DNA from: Bog-756 sp035949055
GTDB taxonomy: Bacteria > Actinomycetota > Acidimicrobiia > Acidimicrobiales > RAAP-2
Reading direction: 5' to 3'
Length of the DNA: 64,000 nt
Assembly (NCBI GenBank): GCA_035949055.1
Contig: DASZIO010000034.1
Span: 40,629-104,628, forward strand
Below the pieces are notes generated by a model. It was given only the letters and a program-made list of their open reading frames with translations. It was not told the DNA's origin and ran no database searches. The stretch's first letter is position 1. Every line of letters begins with the position of its first letter. Below, piece after piece: positions 50,008 to 59,633 of this stretch. Made by a program: the position numbers and the translations under genes.

Positions 50008-51473
50008 CCATCCTCGTAGTGGACGTCGGGACGTCCGGGGTCCGCGGCGCGGTGGTGCGCCCCGACAGTGCCGTCGAGCACATCCACCGGGTCCCGGTGC
50101 TGCCCGACACCCCCTTCCCCGGGCTGGTGGAGTTCGACGCCGTGGCCATGGCGGACGCGGTGACGGCGGTGGCGTCGCGCTGCCTGGCCGACGGCGGTCC
50201 GGTCGACGCGGTCGGCATCGCCAACCAGCGCGCCTCGACCATCGTCTGGGATCGCAGCACCGGGCTCCCGGTCGGTCCGGGTCTCGGCTGGCAGGACCTG
50301 CGGACCGTCGGCACCTGCCTGGAGCTGCAGGGCCAGGGGATCCGGGTCGCCCCGAACGCGTCCGCCACCAAGTTGGCCGCGCTGCTCGATTCGGCCGACC
50401 CGGACCGGTCCCGCTCTGAACGCGGCGAGCTCGCCTTCGGGACGGTCGACACCTGGGTGGCTTGGACCCTCTCCGACCGGCACCTCCACGTCACGGACGC
50501 CTCGAATGCCGGGGTGACCGGTCTGCTGCGCGGGGACGGCTCGGGATGGGATCCGCGACTGCTCGACGCCCTCCGCATTCCCGCCGCGCTCCTCCCCGCC
50601 ATCGTCGACTCGTCAGGCGTGGTGGGCCTGGCCACCAGCCTCACCGGCTGCCCGCCCATCGCCGGGATGGCCGGCGACCAACAGGCGTCGCTCATCGGGC
50701 AAGGGTGCACCCGGCCCGGACAGGCCAAGGCGACCTTCGGCACGGGGGGGATGCTCGACCAGTGCATCGGTGCCGAGCGACCGCCCCACCCAGCCCGGGG
50801 ACCGGCCGGGACCATCCCCATCATCGCCTGGCAACGCAACTCGCGGCCAACGTGGGGCGTCGAGGCCATCATGCTGTCGGCCGGGACATGCGTCGAATGG
50901 CTGCGTGACGATCTGGCCATCATCGACTCCGCCGCGGCGTCGGCCGAAGTGGCCGGCCAGTGCGATGGCACCGACGACGTCTGGTTCGTTCCTGCCCTGC
51001 TCGGACTGGGCACACCGGTTTGGGACTTCGGGGCCAGGGGGACCTTCACCGGTATCACCCGCGGAACCGGTCGGCCCGCCCTCGTGCGGGCCGTGCTCGA
51101 AGGCGTCGCCCACCGGGGTGCCGACCTCCTCGAGGCCGCCGAGTCCGATTCGGGCCTCACCGTCGGCGCCCTCCGCATCGACGGCGGGATGTCAGCCAAC
51201 CCGGTCTTCACCCGAGCGCTCACCGAGGCGTGCGGGCGGACCATCGAGATCGCCCCCGTACTGGAGGCGACCACTCTCGGCGCCGCTTACCTCGCCGGCA
51301 TGGCCGTCGGCACCTGGGCCGGCGAGGACGAGGTGGCCGCGGCCTGGTCCCCGCGGGAGGTGCTAGAGCCCGAGGGGGCTGAGGGCGAGAGAGCGGCCCG
51401 GCGGTCCCGTTGGCTCGACGCCCGGAGCCGGTCCGAACGAACGGTTCCCGAGCTCTCCGCCCTCGACTTCTGA
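50004..51473 (+). CDS. FGGY-family carbohydrate kinase, glycerol kinase-like
   Basis: A 489-residue FGGY kinase. The phosphate-1 motif VVDVGTSGVRGAVV, GDQQASLIGQGCTRPGQAKATFGTGGM and the C-terminal RIDGGMSANPVFTRALTEACGR with EATTLGAAYLAGMAVG are visible and resemble glycerol kinase. The N-terminal loop differs from the canonical GlpK DQGTTSSR, so another polyol is possible. The operon with glpD favours glycerol. The GTG overlaps the previous stop by 4 bp. Confidence 0.83.
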   Translation: MTILVVDVGTSGVRGAVVRPDSAVEHIHRVPVLPDTPFPGLVEFDAVAMADAVTAVASRCLADGGPVDAVGIANQRASTIVWDRSTGLPVGPGLGWQDLRTVGTCLELQGQGIRVAPNASATKLAALLDSADPDRSRSERGELAFGTVDTWVAWTLSDRHLHVTDASNAGVTGLLRGDGSGWDPRLLDALRIPAALLPAIVDSSGVVGLATSLTGCPPIAGMAGDQQASLIGQGCTRPGQAKATFGTGGMLDQCIGAERPPHPARGPAGTIPIIAWQRNSRPTWGVEAIMLSAGTCVEWLRDDLAIIDSAAASAEVAGQCDGTDDVWFVPALLGLGTPVWDFGARGTFTGITRGTGRPALVRAVLEGVAHRGADLLEAAESDSGLTVGALRIDGGMSANPVFTRALTEACGRTIEIAPVLEATTLGAAYLAGMAVGTWAGEDEVAAAWSPREVLEPEGAEGERAARRSRWLDARSRSERTVPELSALDF

Positions 51474-51519
51474 GCCGGCCGGCGGCGGGTCGGAGGAGAC
51501 GTTTTCCCAGCCCGAGGCA

Positions 51520-51549
51520 TTGTACCGACGCGCCGGCACCGCCTAGGGT
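51520..51549 (+). promoter_or_regulatory. putative promoter of the moxR operon
   Basis: TTGTAC (51520-51525) and TAGGGT (51544-51549) are separated by 18 bp, in the 142-bp gap after the kinase gene. This gives a leader of about 60 nt before the moxR ATG at 51616, which has GGGGTAGGC-type purine-rich sequence just upstream. Confidence 0.45.
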
Positions 51550-51615
51550 GGGACCGGTACCACCTTCGGCGACGGCACCGGCCGGACGAGCGAGTGCAGG
51601 GAAGCAGGGGTAGGC

Positions 51616-52620
51616 ATGAGCACGGGCACGGACATCGGGGCGGTCGGAACCGATCCGTCCACAGCGGCGCGGCCGCCCGTAGCCGTCGCCGAGATCGACG
51701 AGGCCGTGGCCGTGGCGAGAGGGGTGTACGACGCGCTGTCGGCAGTGCTCCTCGGCACGCCGCGGGCGGTGACCGTGGCGGTCGTGGCGGCCATGTCCGG
51801 CAGCCACCTCCTCATCGAGGACGTCCCCGGCGTGGGCAAGACCGTCCTCGCCCGGGCCCTCGCCACCGCGCTCGGCGTCCAATTGTCGAGGGTGCAGGGA
51901 CACCCGGACCTCCTTCCCTCCGATGTGACCGGCGTGACCGTGTTCTCCCCCGACACCGGCACCTGGGATTTCCGGCCGGGCCCCGTATTCGCCCACGTCG
52001 TCCTGCTCGACGAGCTCAACCGCACACCACCCCGGACCCAGTCGGCGCTGCTCGAGGCCATGGAGGAGCAGCAGGTGACGGTGGACGGCGAGTCGTGGCC
52101 CCTGCCGCGACCCCATCTGGTCATCGGCACCCAGAACCCGGTAGGACAGCTCGGCACCTACCCGTTGGTGGAGAGCCAGCTCGACCGATTCGGGCTGTCG
52201 ACGGCCATCGGCTACCCCGACCCCGAGGTGGAGGCGCGGCTCGTGCTCCACCAGGGCGGCCGGTACGCCCTCGACAACCTGGTACCGGTGTCGGATCCCG
52301 TCCAATGGGCCCGGGTCATCCGGTCCACCGCGTCGGCGCGGGTCGTCCCGGCGGTGGCGAACTACGCCGTGTCCTTGGTCCGGGCCACCCGGCAGGCCGG
52401 CACGGTGCGCCTCGGGGCCAGCCCGCGGGCCGGCATCTCTCTGATCCGGAGTGCACAGGCCTTCGCCGTGCTCAGCGGTCGCGGTTACGTCACACCGCAG
52501 GACGTCCAGTCCGTCGCGGTGGCCTGCCTCTCCCACCGCCTGGTCGCCGATGGGCAGGACAGCAGCGGCTCGAGCCTCATCGGCAGCATCCTCGGCGAGA
52601 CGCCCGTTCCGACGACGTGA
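51616..52620 (+). CDS. MoxR family AAA+ ATPase
   Basis: A 334-residue MoxR ATPase. Walker A is EDVPGVGKTVLARALA, Walker B LLDELNRTPPRTQSALLEAMEEQQVTVDG, sensor 1 GTQNPVGQLGTYPLVESQLDRF, and a lid domain follows. MoxR proteins act as chaperones for metal insertion or cell-envelope complexes, normally with DUF58 (VWA-like) and transglutaminase partners, exactly as encoded downstream. The stop overlaps the GTG of the DUF58 gene. Confidence 0.92.
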   Translation: MSTGTDIGAVGTDPSTAARPPVAVAEIDEAVAVARGVYDALSAVLLGTPRAVTVAVVAAMSGSHLLIEDVPGVGKTVLARALATALGVQLSRVQGHPDLLPSDVTGVTVFSPDTGTWDFRPGPVFAHVVLLDELNRTPPRTQSALLEAMEEQQVTVDGESWPLPRPHLVIGTQNPVGQLGTYPLVESQLDRFGLSTAIGYPDPEVEARLVLHQGGRYALDNLVPVSDPVQWARVIRSTASARVVPAVANYAVSLVRATRQAGTVRLGASPRAGISLIRSAQAFAVLSGRGYVTPQDVQSVAVACLSHRLVADGQDSSGSSLIGSILGETPVPTT

Positions 52621-53759
52621 GAACGCCACACCCGGGCCCGCGCCCGCCCGGGCGGCGCAGTGTCAATGCCGGTATCACCGGAGTCATCGCCGGCGTAGGC
52701 GCGGTGGTGCTCACTCGAGCGACGATCGGTCGGGGCGTCGTGGTGAGCGGCACGCTGATCGGTCTGGCCGCCATGGTGGCCGGGGCCTCGGGCTCGTTAT
52801 TCCTGACCTCGCCGCGCCGGCGGCGCCGGCGGACCGATGGCCCGGGCCGACGTCCTGTCCACCCGGTGGCCTGGTTCACTCCGGTGGCGGGCAGCCTCAT
52901 GGTCGTCCTGGCCTGGGGGGCGGTGGCCCATTCGAGCGGCTCGGGCTGGATCCAGGCGGTCGGCGCGCTGATGGCCGCGGTGCTGGCCGTGGGCCTGATG
53001 GCCCCCGCAGTGCCGGCCCGCCGGGCCTCGGTGACCTGTACGTCGTCCCCGTCCGACGGCCAGACCGGTCGGCCGGCCACCCTGCGCCTGGCGGCCAGCG
53101 GGCCGATCCGGATCACGCCCCGCCACCCGGCCGGGGCGCCGGCCCGCGCCGTCGGGCCGGTACGGGGGCCCCGGACCGTCGAGGTGACGGTCACGCCCGA
53201 CCATCGGGGGGTGCTCCGCACCGCCGTGGTCGAACTCGCCTCATGCGCCCCGTTCGGCCTGCTGTGGTGGGCCAGAGAGGTCGAGGTGGTCCTGACGCGC
53301 CCCTTCCACGTCGCCCCGAAGCCCGGGGAAACCGGACCGGTCCCGACGGTGGCCGACGCGTTGGTGGGTGAGGCCGTGACCCGGGTGCCGGCCGGCGTAG
53401 GTGAGCCCCGGGGAGTGCGCCCCTATGAGTCCGGGGACACCCGGGGTGCGGTCCACTGGCCGGCCACGTCGCACGTCGGCTCGCTCATGGTGCGCGAGAA
53501 AGAGCGCCAGACCGACGACCCGATCATCATCGACCTAGTGCTGCCCGACGACCCGGTCGAGGCGGAGGCCATCGCCGAGCGGGCCATGGCGGTCATCGGC
53601 GTCCACCTGGCCCGCGGCCGTCGGGTGCTGCTCGGCACCTCCGAACCGGACGGCCCCCTCCGGCAGGCGGTCCGCGACCGTGTCGACCTCGGACGCCGCC
53701 TGGCCCGGGCCGTCCCCGCGCCCAGGCCGGCGTCCACCGTCGAGCGGGGAAGCCCGTGA
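52617..53759 (+). CDS. DUF58 domain protein
   Basis: A 380-residue protein with two pairs of hydrophobic segments (about 15-55 and 80-125), then a beta-rich part and the DUF58 signature EPRGVRPYESGDTRGAVHWPATSHVGSLMVREKERQ, followed by a vWA-like tail DDPIIIDLVLPDDP. It is a membrane-anchored partner of the MoxR ATPase. The GTG start overlaps moxR by 4 bp and the stop overlaps the transglutaminase gene. Confidence 0.87.
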   Translation: MRTPHPGPRPPGRRSVNAGITGVIAGVGAVVLTRATIGRGVVVSGTLIGLAAMVAGASGSLFLTSPRRRRRRTDGPGRRPVHPVAWFTPVAGSLMVVLAWGAVAHSSGSGWIQAVGALMAAVLAVGLMAPAVPARRASVTCTSSPSDGQTGRPATLRLAASGPIRITPRHPAGAPARAVGPVRGPRTVEVTVTPDHRGVLRTAVVELASCAPFGLLWWAREVEVVLTRPFHVAPKPGETGPVPTVADALVGEAVTRVPAGVGEPRGVRPYESGDTRGAVHWPATSHVGSLMVREKERQTDDPIIIDLVLPDDPVEAEAIAERAMAVIGVHLARGRRVLLGTSEPDGPLRQAVRDRVDLGRRLARAVPAPRPASTVERGSP

Positions 53760-55924
53760 CGCTCTGGCAGCGCATCGTCCAGGCGAACCGTCCGGGGCCG
53801 GCCGAGCACTCGGTCACCTTCCGGGTGGCGTCGGCCGCGGCGGTGATCGTGGCCATCGCGGCCTGCTGGAGCCAGCGGGAGCTGACGGCGGCCGAGGCGT
53901 TGTTCGCCATGGCCGCGACCATCGTCGGGAACGCGCTGTCCTACTGGCGACGCGAACACCCATGGAAGCTGGTCAAGCCGGTGCTCGCCGCCTGCGCCGT
54001 GGGGGGCTTCGTGTGGTTCATCACCACCGCCGGGCACTCCGCCACCCCAGGGGACATCGCCACGGTGGAGGCCCCGCTGGCCGTGCTGTTCACCTGGGTA
54101 CTGTGCACGCACTCGTTCGACGTCCCGGCCCGACGCGACGTGGCCTACTCGCTGGCCGGCTCGGCCGCCCTCATGGCAGTGGCAGCGGCCCAGTCGGTCG
54201 ACCTCGCCCTCGGGGTCTACGTGGTGCTCTGGGTCGCGTGCGGGGTGTGCGGCCTCCTCGCCATGTGGCAATCCATGTCGGGGGCACAGGGCATCCCGTG
54301 GGTCACCGCCGGAGCAGCCACACTGGCCGTCGTGGTGGTGGCCGCCCTGCTGGTGGCACTGCTGCCGGCGCCTCACGTGTCTACGGCGCTGGTGTTCCCC
54401 TCCTCGTCGGCCAACTCGTCGTCGGTGGACAGCCCAAGCGGGCTCACCGACGGTGCCGGTTCGCTGCCGGCCCACGCGGCCAGCGCCGACGGCCGAATCG
54501 GCGTCGGCGGGTTCCTGGGTTTCGCCCGGTCCCTCGACACCGGGATCCGCGGCTCGCTCGGGAACGAGGTGGTCATGCGGGTGCGGGCCAGCCGCCCGAG
54601 CTTCTGGGTGGGTCAGACCTATGACCGGTGGGACGGTCAGAGCTGGGTCCAGTCGGCCGAACCGGCCAGCGGTCCGAGGGTCGACAAGCTGCAATTCGGC
54701 TCGCCGTTCGACATCCCCCTGGCCCCCGACCAGATCGCCGACCGGGCCGACGACAGCACGGACGTGCAGACCTTCTACCTGGCTCAATCGGGTCCGAACC
54801 TGGTCTTCCATGCTGACGACGCGCAGCGCGTCTATATCCAGTCTCGCTACCTCTTCCTCACCGGCGACGGCACCCTCGTCTCCGCCACGTCGATGGGGGC
54901 GGGCACGGTCTACACCGTGGTGTCGGCCGATACCACGGCGAGCGCCGCGCAGCTGCGGCTGTCCACCGCGGCGCCGACCACCGAGGCGCTCAAGACCGAC
55001 CAGCAGACCCGCTACCTCCAGCTCCCGCATCCCTATCCCAGGGTGGCCACGTTGGCCCGCCAGATCACCGCGGGCATCGGCACCCCGAGCGACGCCGGGA
55101 GTGACGCCTACGACAAGGTGGCGGCCATCGAGGGCTGGATGTCGGCGCACGTCACCTACACCACCGACATCCCGCCGCTCGCCCCCGGCGCCGACGCGGT
55201 GAACACCTTTCTCTTCGGAACCAGGCGGGGCTTCTGCGAACAGATCTCCACCGCCACGGTGGTCATGCTCCGGTCCCTCGGCATCGCCGCCCGGGAGACG
55301 GTGGGCTACGTCCCGGGGTCGTACAACCCCATCACCGATCTCTACGACGTCCAGGCCAAGGACGCCCATGCCTGGGTGCAGGTGTGGTTCCCGGGCTACG
55401 GGTGGCAGAACTTCGACCCGACCGCCCAGGTGCCGTTGACCAACCCCACGCCCGGCTCGGTCCTCGCCCGGAGCGCCGGCCATGCCTTGGTGCGCCTCCC
55501 ATGGGTGCCGATCGCCATCGTGATCGCCGTGGCGGGCGCCGCGTCGGCGCTCGTCCGGCACCGCCGGCGGAGGCCGCCCACCTGGGCCCATCAGGTTGCC
55601 GCCGACCTCGAGCGGGGGGGACGGCGATACGGCCTGCACCGGCGGATGGACGAGACCCTGTCCGCCTGGGCGGCACGGCTGGCGGAAGCCGATCCCCGGA
55701 ATCGCAACGGGCTGTCGGCCGTCTCAGGGCTGGTCGAGCGGTACACCTACGGCGGGATCGAGCCTTCGGCCGCCGAGATGGCCGACGCCCTGGCCTTCAG
55801 CCGGCGGTTCGCCACGTCCCGGCGCCGCCCCGGGCCCGGCCAGGGTGGACCGCCTCACGAGGCCGACCGCGCCACGGCCAGGGCCTCGTCGAACGAGGCC
55901 CCGGCGGCAAGCAGAGGACGGTAG
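53756..55924 (+). CDS. transglutaminase-like membrane protein (TgpA type)
   Basis: A 722-residue protein. Six or so N-terminal helices (residues 20-210, DUF3488-like) precede an extracytoplasmic domain with a transglutaminase core: Cys494 in RGFCEQISTATVVMLRSLGI, His538 in KDAHAWVQVWFPG and Asp554 in WQNFDPT. A final helix (about 580-600) and a cytoplasmic DUF4129-like tail follow. It may crosslink or trim envelope proteins. It completes the MoxR-DUF58-transglutaminase operon through a GTGA overlap. Its 3' end overlaps the convergent flavoprotein gene by about 70 bp. Confidence 0.88.
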   Translation: MTLWQRIVQANRPGPAEHSVTFRVASAAAVIVAIAACWSQRELTAAEALFAMAATIVGNALSYWRREHPWKLVKPVLAACAVGGFVWFITTAGHSATPGDIATVEAPLAVLFTWVLCTHSFDVPARRDVAYSLAGSAALMAVAAAQSVDLALGVYVVLWVACGVCGLLAMWQSMSGAQGIPWVTAGAATLAVVVVAALLVALLPAPHVSTALVFPSSSANSSSVDSPSGLTDGAGSLPAHAASADGRIGVGGFLGFARSLDTGIRGSLGNEVVMRVRASRPSFWVGQTYDRWDGQSWVQSAEPASGPRVDKLQFGSPFDIPLAPDQIADRADDSTDVQTFYLAQSGPNLVFHADDAQRVYIQSRYLFLTGDGTLVSATSMGAGTVYTVVSADTTASAAQLRLSTAAPTTEALKTDQQTRYLQLPHPYPRVATLARQITAGIGTPSDAGSDAYDKVAAIEGWMSAHVTYTTDIPPLAPGADAVNTFLFGTRRGFCEQISTATVVMLRSLGIAARETVGYVPGSYNPITDLYDVQAKDAHAWVQVWFPGYGWQNFDPTAQVPLTNPTPGSVLARSAGHALVRLPWVPIAIVIAVAGAASALVRHRRRRPPTWAHQVAADLERGGRRYGLHRRMDETLSAWAARLAEADPRNRNGLSAVSGLVERYTYGGIEPSAAEMADALAFSRRFATSRRRPGPGQGGPPHEADRATARASSNEAPAASRGR

Positions 55925-57096
55925 GCCATGAGCCGACGCGCCTGGTTGAAGGCCAGCACCCCCTGGAGCCGGTCGGCTCGCCGGTAGAGCGCCACCAACT
56001 TGCCCTCCTCCGGCGAACCCGCGACAACCACCACATGGTCGTCCGGCCCGGTCAGGCCGAGCACCTGGATCTTGGTCTGGTACTGGTCGGACCAGAAGAA
56101 GGGGACGGGATCGTAGGGCTCGGCCCCGGTCGTCCCGGCCACCAGATTGCGCGCGGCGCGGGCGCCGCCTTCGGCGGCATTGGTCCAGTGCTCGAGGCGG
56201 ATCGGTCTACCCGAGGAGCGGTGGTGCCAGCGGGCCAGGTCCCCGGCCGCCATCACCGCGTCGGCGGCGAACAGGCTCTCGTCGCAGACCACACCGTCGT
56301 CGATGGTGAGACCCGATCCCTCCAGCCATGCCACCTCGGGCACCACCCCGATGCCCACCACCACCAGGTCTGCCTCCAGGGCGGACCCGTCGGCCAGGTG
56401 CACCAACACGGGGGTGGGCTCGCCCGGATGCGAGGTCAGCCGCTTCACTTCGACGCCGGTCCTGAGCGACACGCCGGCCGACCGGTGCAGCCCGGCACAG
56501 GCCTCCCCCATGGCCTCGCCCAGCACCCGCTCGAGGGGCGTCGGCAGTGCCTCCACCACGGTGACCCGGGCTCCGAGCCCGTGGCCGGTGGCGGCCACCT
56601 CCGAGCCGATGAACCCGGCCCCGATGATCACGAGACGCGCCCCAGCACCGACCGACTCGAGCTGGGCGCGGATGGCGAGGCAGTCGTCGAGGGTGCGCAG
56701 GGTGCGCACCCCGGGCATGCCGGCGGTGCCGGGCAGTGTCCGCGGGGTTGCTCCGGTGGCGACGATCAGGCCGTCGTAGTGGAGGCGGCGCTCGTCGTCG
56801 CAGACCACGAGTTGCGTCTCGGTGTCGAGCGAGACGGCCCGTACGCCGAGGAGAAGCTCGAGTCCGAGGGTGTCGAGCTTGTCGGGAGCATGGTGGTGGA
56901 TGCGCGGGACGTCCCACACCCCGGCGAGCAGCTGCTTCGACAGTGGAGGTCGGTCGTAGGGTGGGTGGCGCTCGTCACCCACGATGACCACCCGCCCGCG
57001 GTGGCCGAGGTGGCGGACCTCCTCCGCCGCCCGCAGGCCGGCCAAGGAGGCTCCCACGATCACGATGGTGGAGTCGGTCGGGAGGGGCTGGCTCAC
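55855..57096 (-). CDS. FAD-dependent ferredoxin reductase-like oxidoreductase
   Basis: A 413-residue pyridine-nucleotide-disulfide-type flavoprotein. The FAD motif is VIVGASLAGLRAAEEVR, the NAD motif VIIGAGFIGSEVA, the second FAD motif AAGDLARW; the C-terminal FFWSDQYQTKIQVLG is typical of BphA4/rubredoxin-reductase enzymes that reduce ferredoxins for oxygenases or P450s. No ferredoxin gene is adjacent. GTG 57096 overlaps the MBL hydrolase stop by 4 bp and was preferred to the ATG 21 bp further upstream. Confidence 0.87.
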   Translation of the reverse strand: MSQPLPTDSTIVIVGASLAGLRAAEEVRHLGHRGRVVIVGDERHPPYDRPPLSKQLLAGVWDVPRIHHHAPDKLDTLGLELLLGVRAVSLDTETQLVVCDDERRLHYDGLIVATGATPRTLPGTAGMPGVRTLRTLDDCLAIRAQLESVGAGARLVIIGAGFIGSEVAATGHGLGARVTVVEALPTPLERVLGEAMGEACAGLHRSAGVSLRTGVEVKRLTSHPGEPTPVLVHLADGSALEADLVVVGIGVVPEVAWLEGSGLTIDDGVVCDESLFAADAVMAAGDLARWHHRSSGRPIRLEHWTNAAEGGARAARNLVAGTTGAEPYDPVPFFWSDQYQTKIQVLGLTGPDDHVVVVAGSPEEGKLVALYRRADRLQGVLAFNQARRLMAYRPLLAAGASFDEALAVARSAS

Positions 57097-57872
57097 CGGC
57101 CGAACATGGTCATCCACTGTTCGGGCGTGCGGAGGCGAAAGACATAATTGTTGGCACGGGTGCGGCCCATGGTGGCCGAAGGCTCCGGTGAGTACAGGTG
57201 CCCGGGGTAGAGCACGGTGTCGTCAGGCACTCGGGCCAGGCGGGTGGTGAGCGATTCGTACATCGCCTCGGGATCACCACCGGGTAGGTCCGTCCGGCCA
57301 CAACCGTCGAGGAACAAGGTGTCACCGGCGACCAGGCGGCCGTCCACCAGGAAACACTGGCTGCCCGGGGTGTGGCCGGGCGTGTGGACCATGGTGATCG
57401 GGATGGCACCGACCTGGAGCACGTCCCCGCTGCGGTGGGTGACCAGCTCACCCGCACCCACTCCGGTGGATCGCACCACCCAAGGTGCCTCGTCCTGCTG
57501 TACGTGGACCGGCGTCTGGCTCACCTCGATCAGACGGGTGATGCCCTCGATGCTCCAACCCATCATGTCGCCTCCGACGTGGTCGGGGTGAAAGTGGGTG
57601 GCGAGGGCCCCGACACAACGCATGCCGTCGGCCCGGATCATCTCGAGGAGTTCGTCCACGCCGTAGGCGGGGTCGACGATCACCGCCTCCCCGGTGGCCC
57701 GGTCCCCGACCAGGTAGACGAAGTTGACCATCTGCTCGGCCAGCTGGTCGCCCGTGGCGAAGTCCCGGCCGGCCAGCAGCTGGCGGAAATAGAGGCGGTC
57801 GGTAGCGGCGCCGTCGCTAGCTGGCAAGTCGGGCTCGGCCACCGGGACACCATACGGGGATCGGGAGACCAC
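57093..57872 (-). CDS. MBL fold metallo-hydrolase
   Basis: A 259-residue metallo-beta-lactamase-fold hydrolase. The metal motif THFHPDHVGG (HxHxDH), the second His in HTPGHTPGS, the Asp in GDTLFLDGCGRTD and the C-terminal YPGH are all present. CGRTDLPGGDPEAMYESL recalls glyoxalase II and persulfide dioxygenase (ETHE1-like) enzymes. It is the first gene of a pair with the ferredoxin-reductase-like gene, to which it is coupled by GTGA, hinting at a redox or sulfur role. Confidence 0.87.
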   Translation of the reverse strand: MVSRSPYGVPVAEPDLPASDGAATDRLYFRQLLAGRDFATGDQLAEQMVNFVYLVGDRATGEAVIVDPAYGVDELLEMIRADGMRCVGALATHFHPDHVGGDMMGWSIEGITRLIEVSQTPVHVQQDEAPWVVRSTGVGAGELVTHRSGDVLQVGAIPITMVHTPGHTPGSQCFLVDGRLVAGDTLFLDGCGRTDLPGGDPEAMYESLTTRLARVPDDTVLYPGHLYSPEPSATMGRTRANNYVFRLRTPEQWMTMFGR

Positions 57873-58015
57873 CGGCCAACGGGTCGAGCCAGCGGGTGAG
57901 AAACCCGGCCGGTACGAGCTCTGGCACCGCGATCGGATCTACAGTGCCCCTGCCATGCCCGGCCGCACCGAGGGGGCACTGTGGGCCTACCCCGGCGAGA
58001 GCGAGGAGGGGGTCG

Positions 58016-59611
58016 ATGACCGAGGCAATGGGGCGCTCCGACCAGATCGAGCTCCGGACGGTGACGGGCATGCTGCGTACCTGGGCGGCCCGGACCCCCG
58101 ACGCGCCGATGCTGACCCTCGGTCCGATCACCCTGTCGTGGGGGGAGGTCTACCAACGGGCCATGCGGGTCAGCCGGGCCCTGGCCGCCGACGGGGTCGG
58201 GGTCGGCGACCGGGTCGCATTCCTCGACCGCAACGGGATCGAATACTTCGAGGTCTTCTTCGGATGTGCCCTGCTCGGCGCGGTCACCGTGGCCGTGAAC
58301 TGGCGGCTGGCACCGTCCGAGATGGGGGCCATCCTCGAGGATGCCGGCGCGGCCGTCCTCTTCTACGGCTCCGACTACGCCGCCGCGGTCAAAGAGCTCG
58401 CCCCGACGAACAGCTGTGTCCGGACCTGGGTCCCGCTCGACGATCTCCCCGAGTGGCGCGACGGCGGTGACACCACCGGGGCGGAGGATCCCGGCTTCGA
58501 GCCCGGTCCCGACGACGTGGTCACCCAGCTCTACACCTCGGGAACGACCGGGCTGCCCAAGGGAGTCATGATCTGCGGCAGGAATTTCTCGTGCATCCTC
58601 ACCGAGGCGGACCGGGTCTTCCACATCGGGAGCGACACGATCTCGCTGGTGGCCATGCCGCTCTTTCACATCGGTGGAACCGGATGGGCCCTTTCGGGCA
58701 TGTCCCGAGGCGGCCACTCGGTCATCGTGCGCGACATCGACCCAGCGAATGTGCTCGGTCTCATCGAGCGGTACCGGGTCACCGAGACCTTCATCGTCCC
58801 GGCCGTCCTGATGCTCTTGCTGTCGGCTCCGGAGTTGACCACCACCGACCTGAGCTCCCTACGCACGGTGTTCTATGGCGCCTCACCCATCAGCGAGGAC
58901 GTACTGGTGCGGTCGATGGAGGCGCTCGGCTGCGATTTCGCCCAGGTGTACGGCCTGACCGAGACCTCGGGGGCCATCACCTCGCTGATGCCCGACGAGC
59001 ACGACCCGAGCGGACCGCGCTCGCGGCTGCTGCGCTCCGCCGGGCGCCCGTTCGACCACGTCGGCCTGCGCATCGTCGACACCGAGACCGGGGCTGACCT
59101 GCCAGTCGGCGAGGTCGGTGAGGTCTGGACCCGCTCCAACCAGAACATGCTCGGCTACTGGAACCGCCAGGCCGAGACGGCCGCCGTGCTCTCCGACGAC
59201 GGTTGGTTCCGCACCGGGGACGCGGGATGGCTCGATGCGGAGGGCTATCTCTTCCTCCACGACCGCATCAAGGACATGATCGTCTCGGGTGGGGAGAACA
59301 TCTACCCGGCGGAGGTCGAGAACGCGTTAATCGCCCACCCCGGAGTGGCGGACGCAGCCGTCATCGGCGTGCCGGATGAAAGGTGGGGGGAGACGGTCAA
59401 GGCCATCGTGGTCCCTTCGGCCGGCGCCGACGACGACGATGAGGCGCTGGCCGCCGACATCCTGGCGGCCAGCCGGGCCCGGCTGGCCCATTACAAGTGC
59501 CCCACCTCGATCGACTTCGTCGAGTCCCTCCCCCGCAACCCGTCGGGCAAGGTCCTCAAACGCGAGCTCCGCCAGCCCTACTGGGGTGACCGGGAGCGAA
59601 ACATCCACTGA
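58016..59611 (+). CDS. AMP-dependent acyl-CoA synthetase (FadD type)
   Basis: A 531-residue adenylate-forming ligase. Motifs in order: LYTSGTTGLPKGVMICG, VYGLTETSGAITS, RTGDAGWLDAEGYLFLHDRIKDMIVSGGENIYPAEVE and the catalytic Lys in NPSGKVLKREL. PLFHIGGTGWALSG is typical of medium/long-chain ligases. The ATG at 58016 has GAGGAGGGG 7 bp upstream, so the longer in-frame extension is not used. It stands alone between divergent MBL and convergent xseB genes. Confidence 0.88.
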   Translation: MTEAMGRSDQIELRTVTGMLRTWAARTPDAPMLTLGPITLSWGEVYQRAMRVSRALAADGVGVGDRVAFLDRNGIEYFEVFFGCALLGAVTVAVNWRLAPSEMGAILEDAGAAVLFYGSDYAAAVKELAPTNSCVRTWVPLDDLPEWRDGGDTTGAEDPGFEPGPDDVVTQLYTSGTTGLPKGVMICGRNFSCILTEADRVFHIGSDTISLVAMPLFHIGGTGWALSGMSRGGHSVIVRDIDPANVLGLIERYRVTETFIVPAVLMLLLSAPELTTTDLSSLRTVFYGASPISEDVLVRSMEALGCDFAQVYGLTETSGAITSLMPDEHDPSGPRSRLLRSAGRPFDHVGLRIVDTETGADLPVGEVGEVWTRSNQNMLGYWNRQAETAAVLSDDGWFRTGDAGWLDAEGYLFLHDRIKDMIVSGGENIYPAEVENALIAHPGVADAAVIGVPDERWGETVKAIVVPSAGADDDDEALAADILAASRARLAHYKCPTSIDFVESLPRNPSGKVLKRELRQPYWGDRERNIH

Positions 59612-59633
59612 GGCAGGGTTGCCGACCGGCCGG

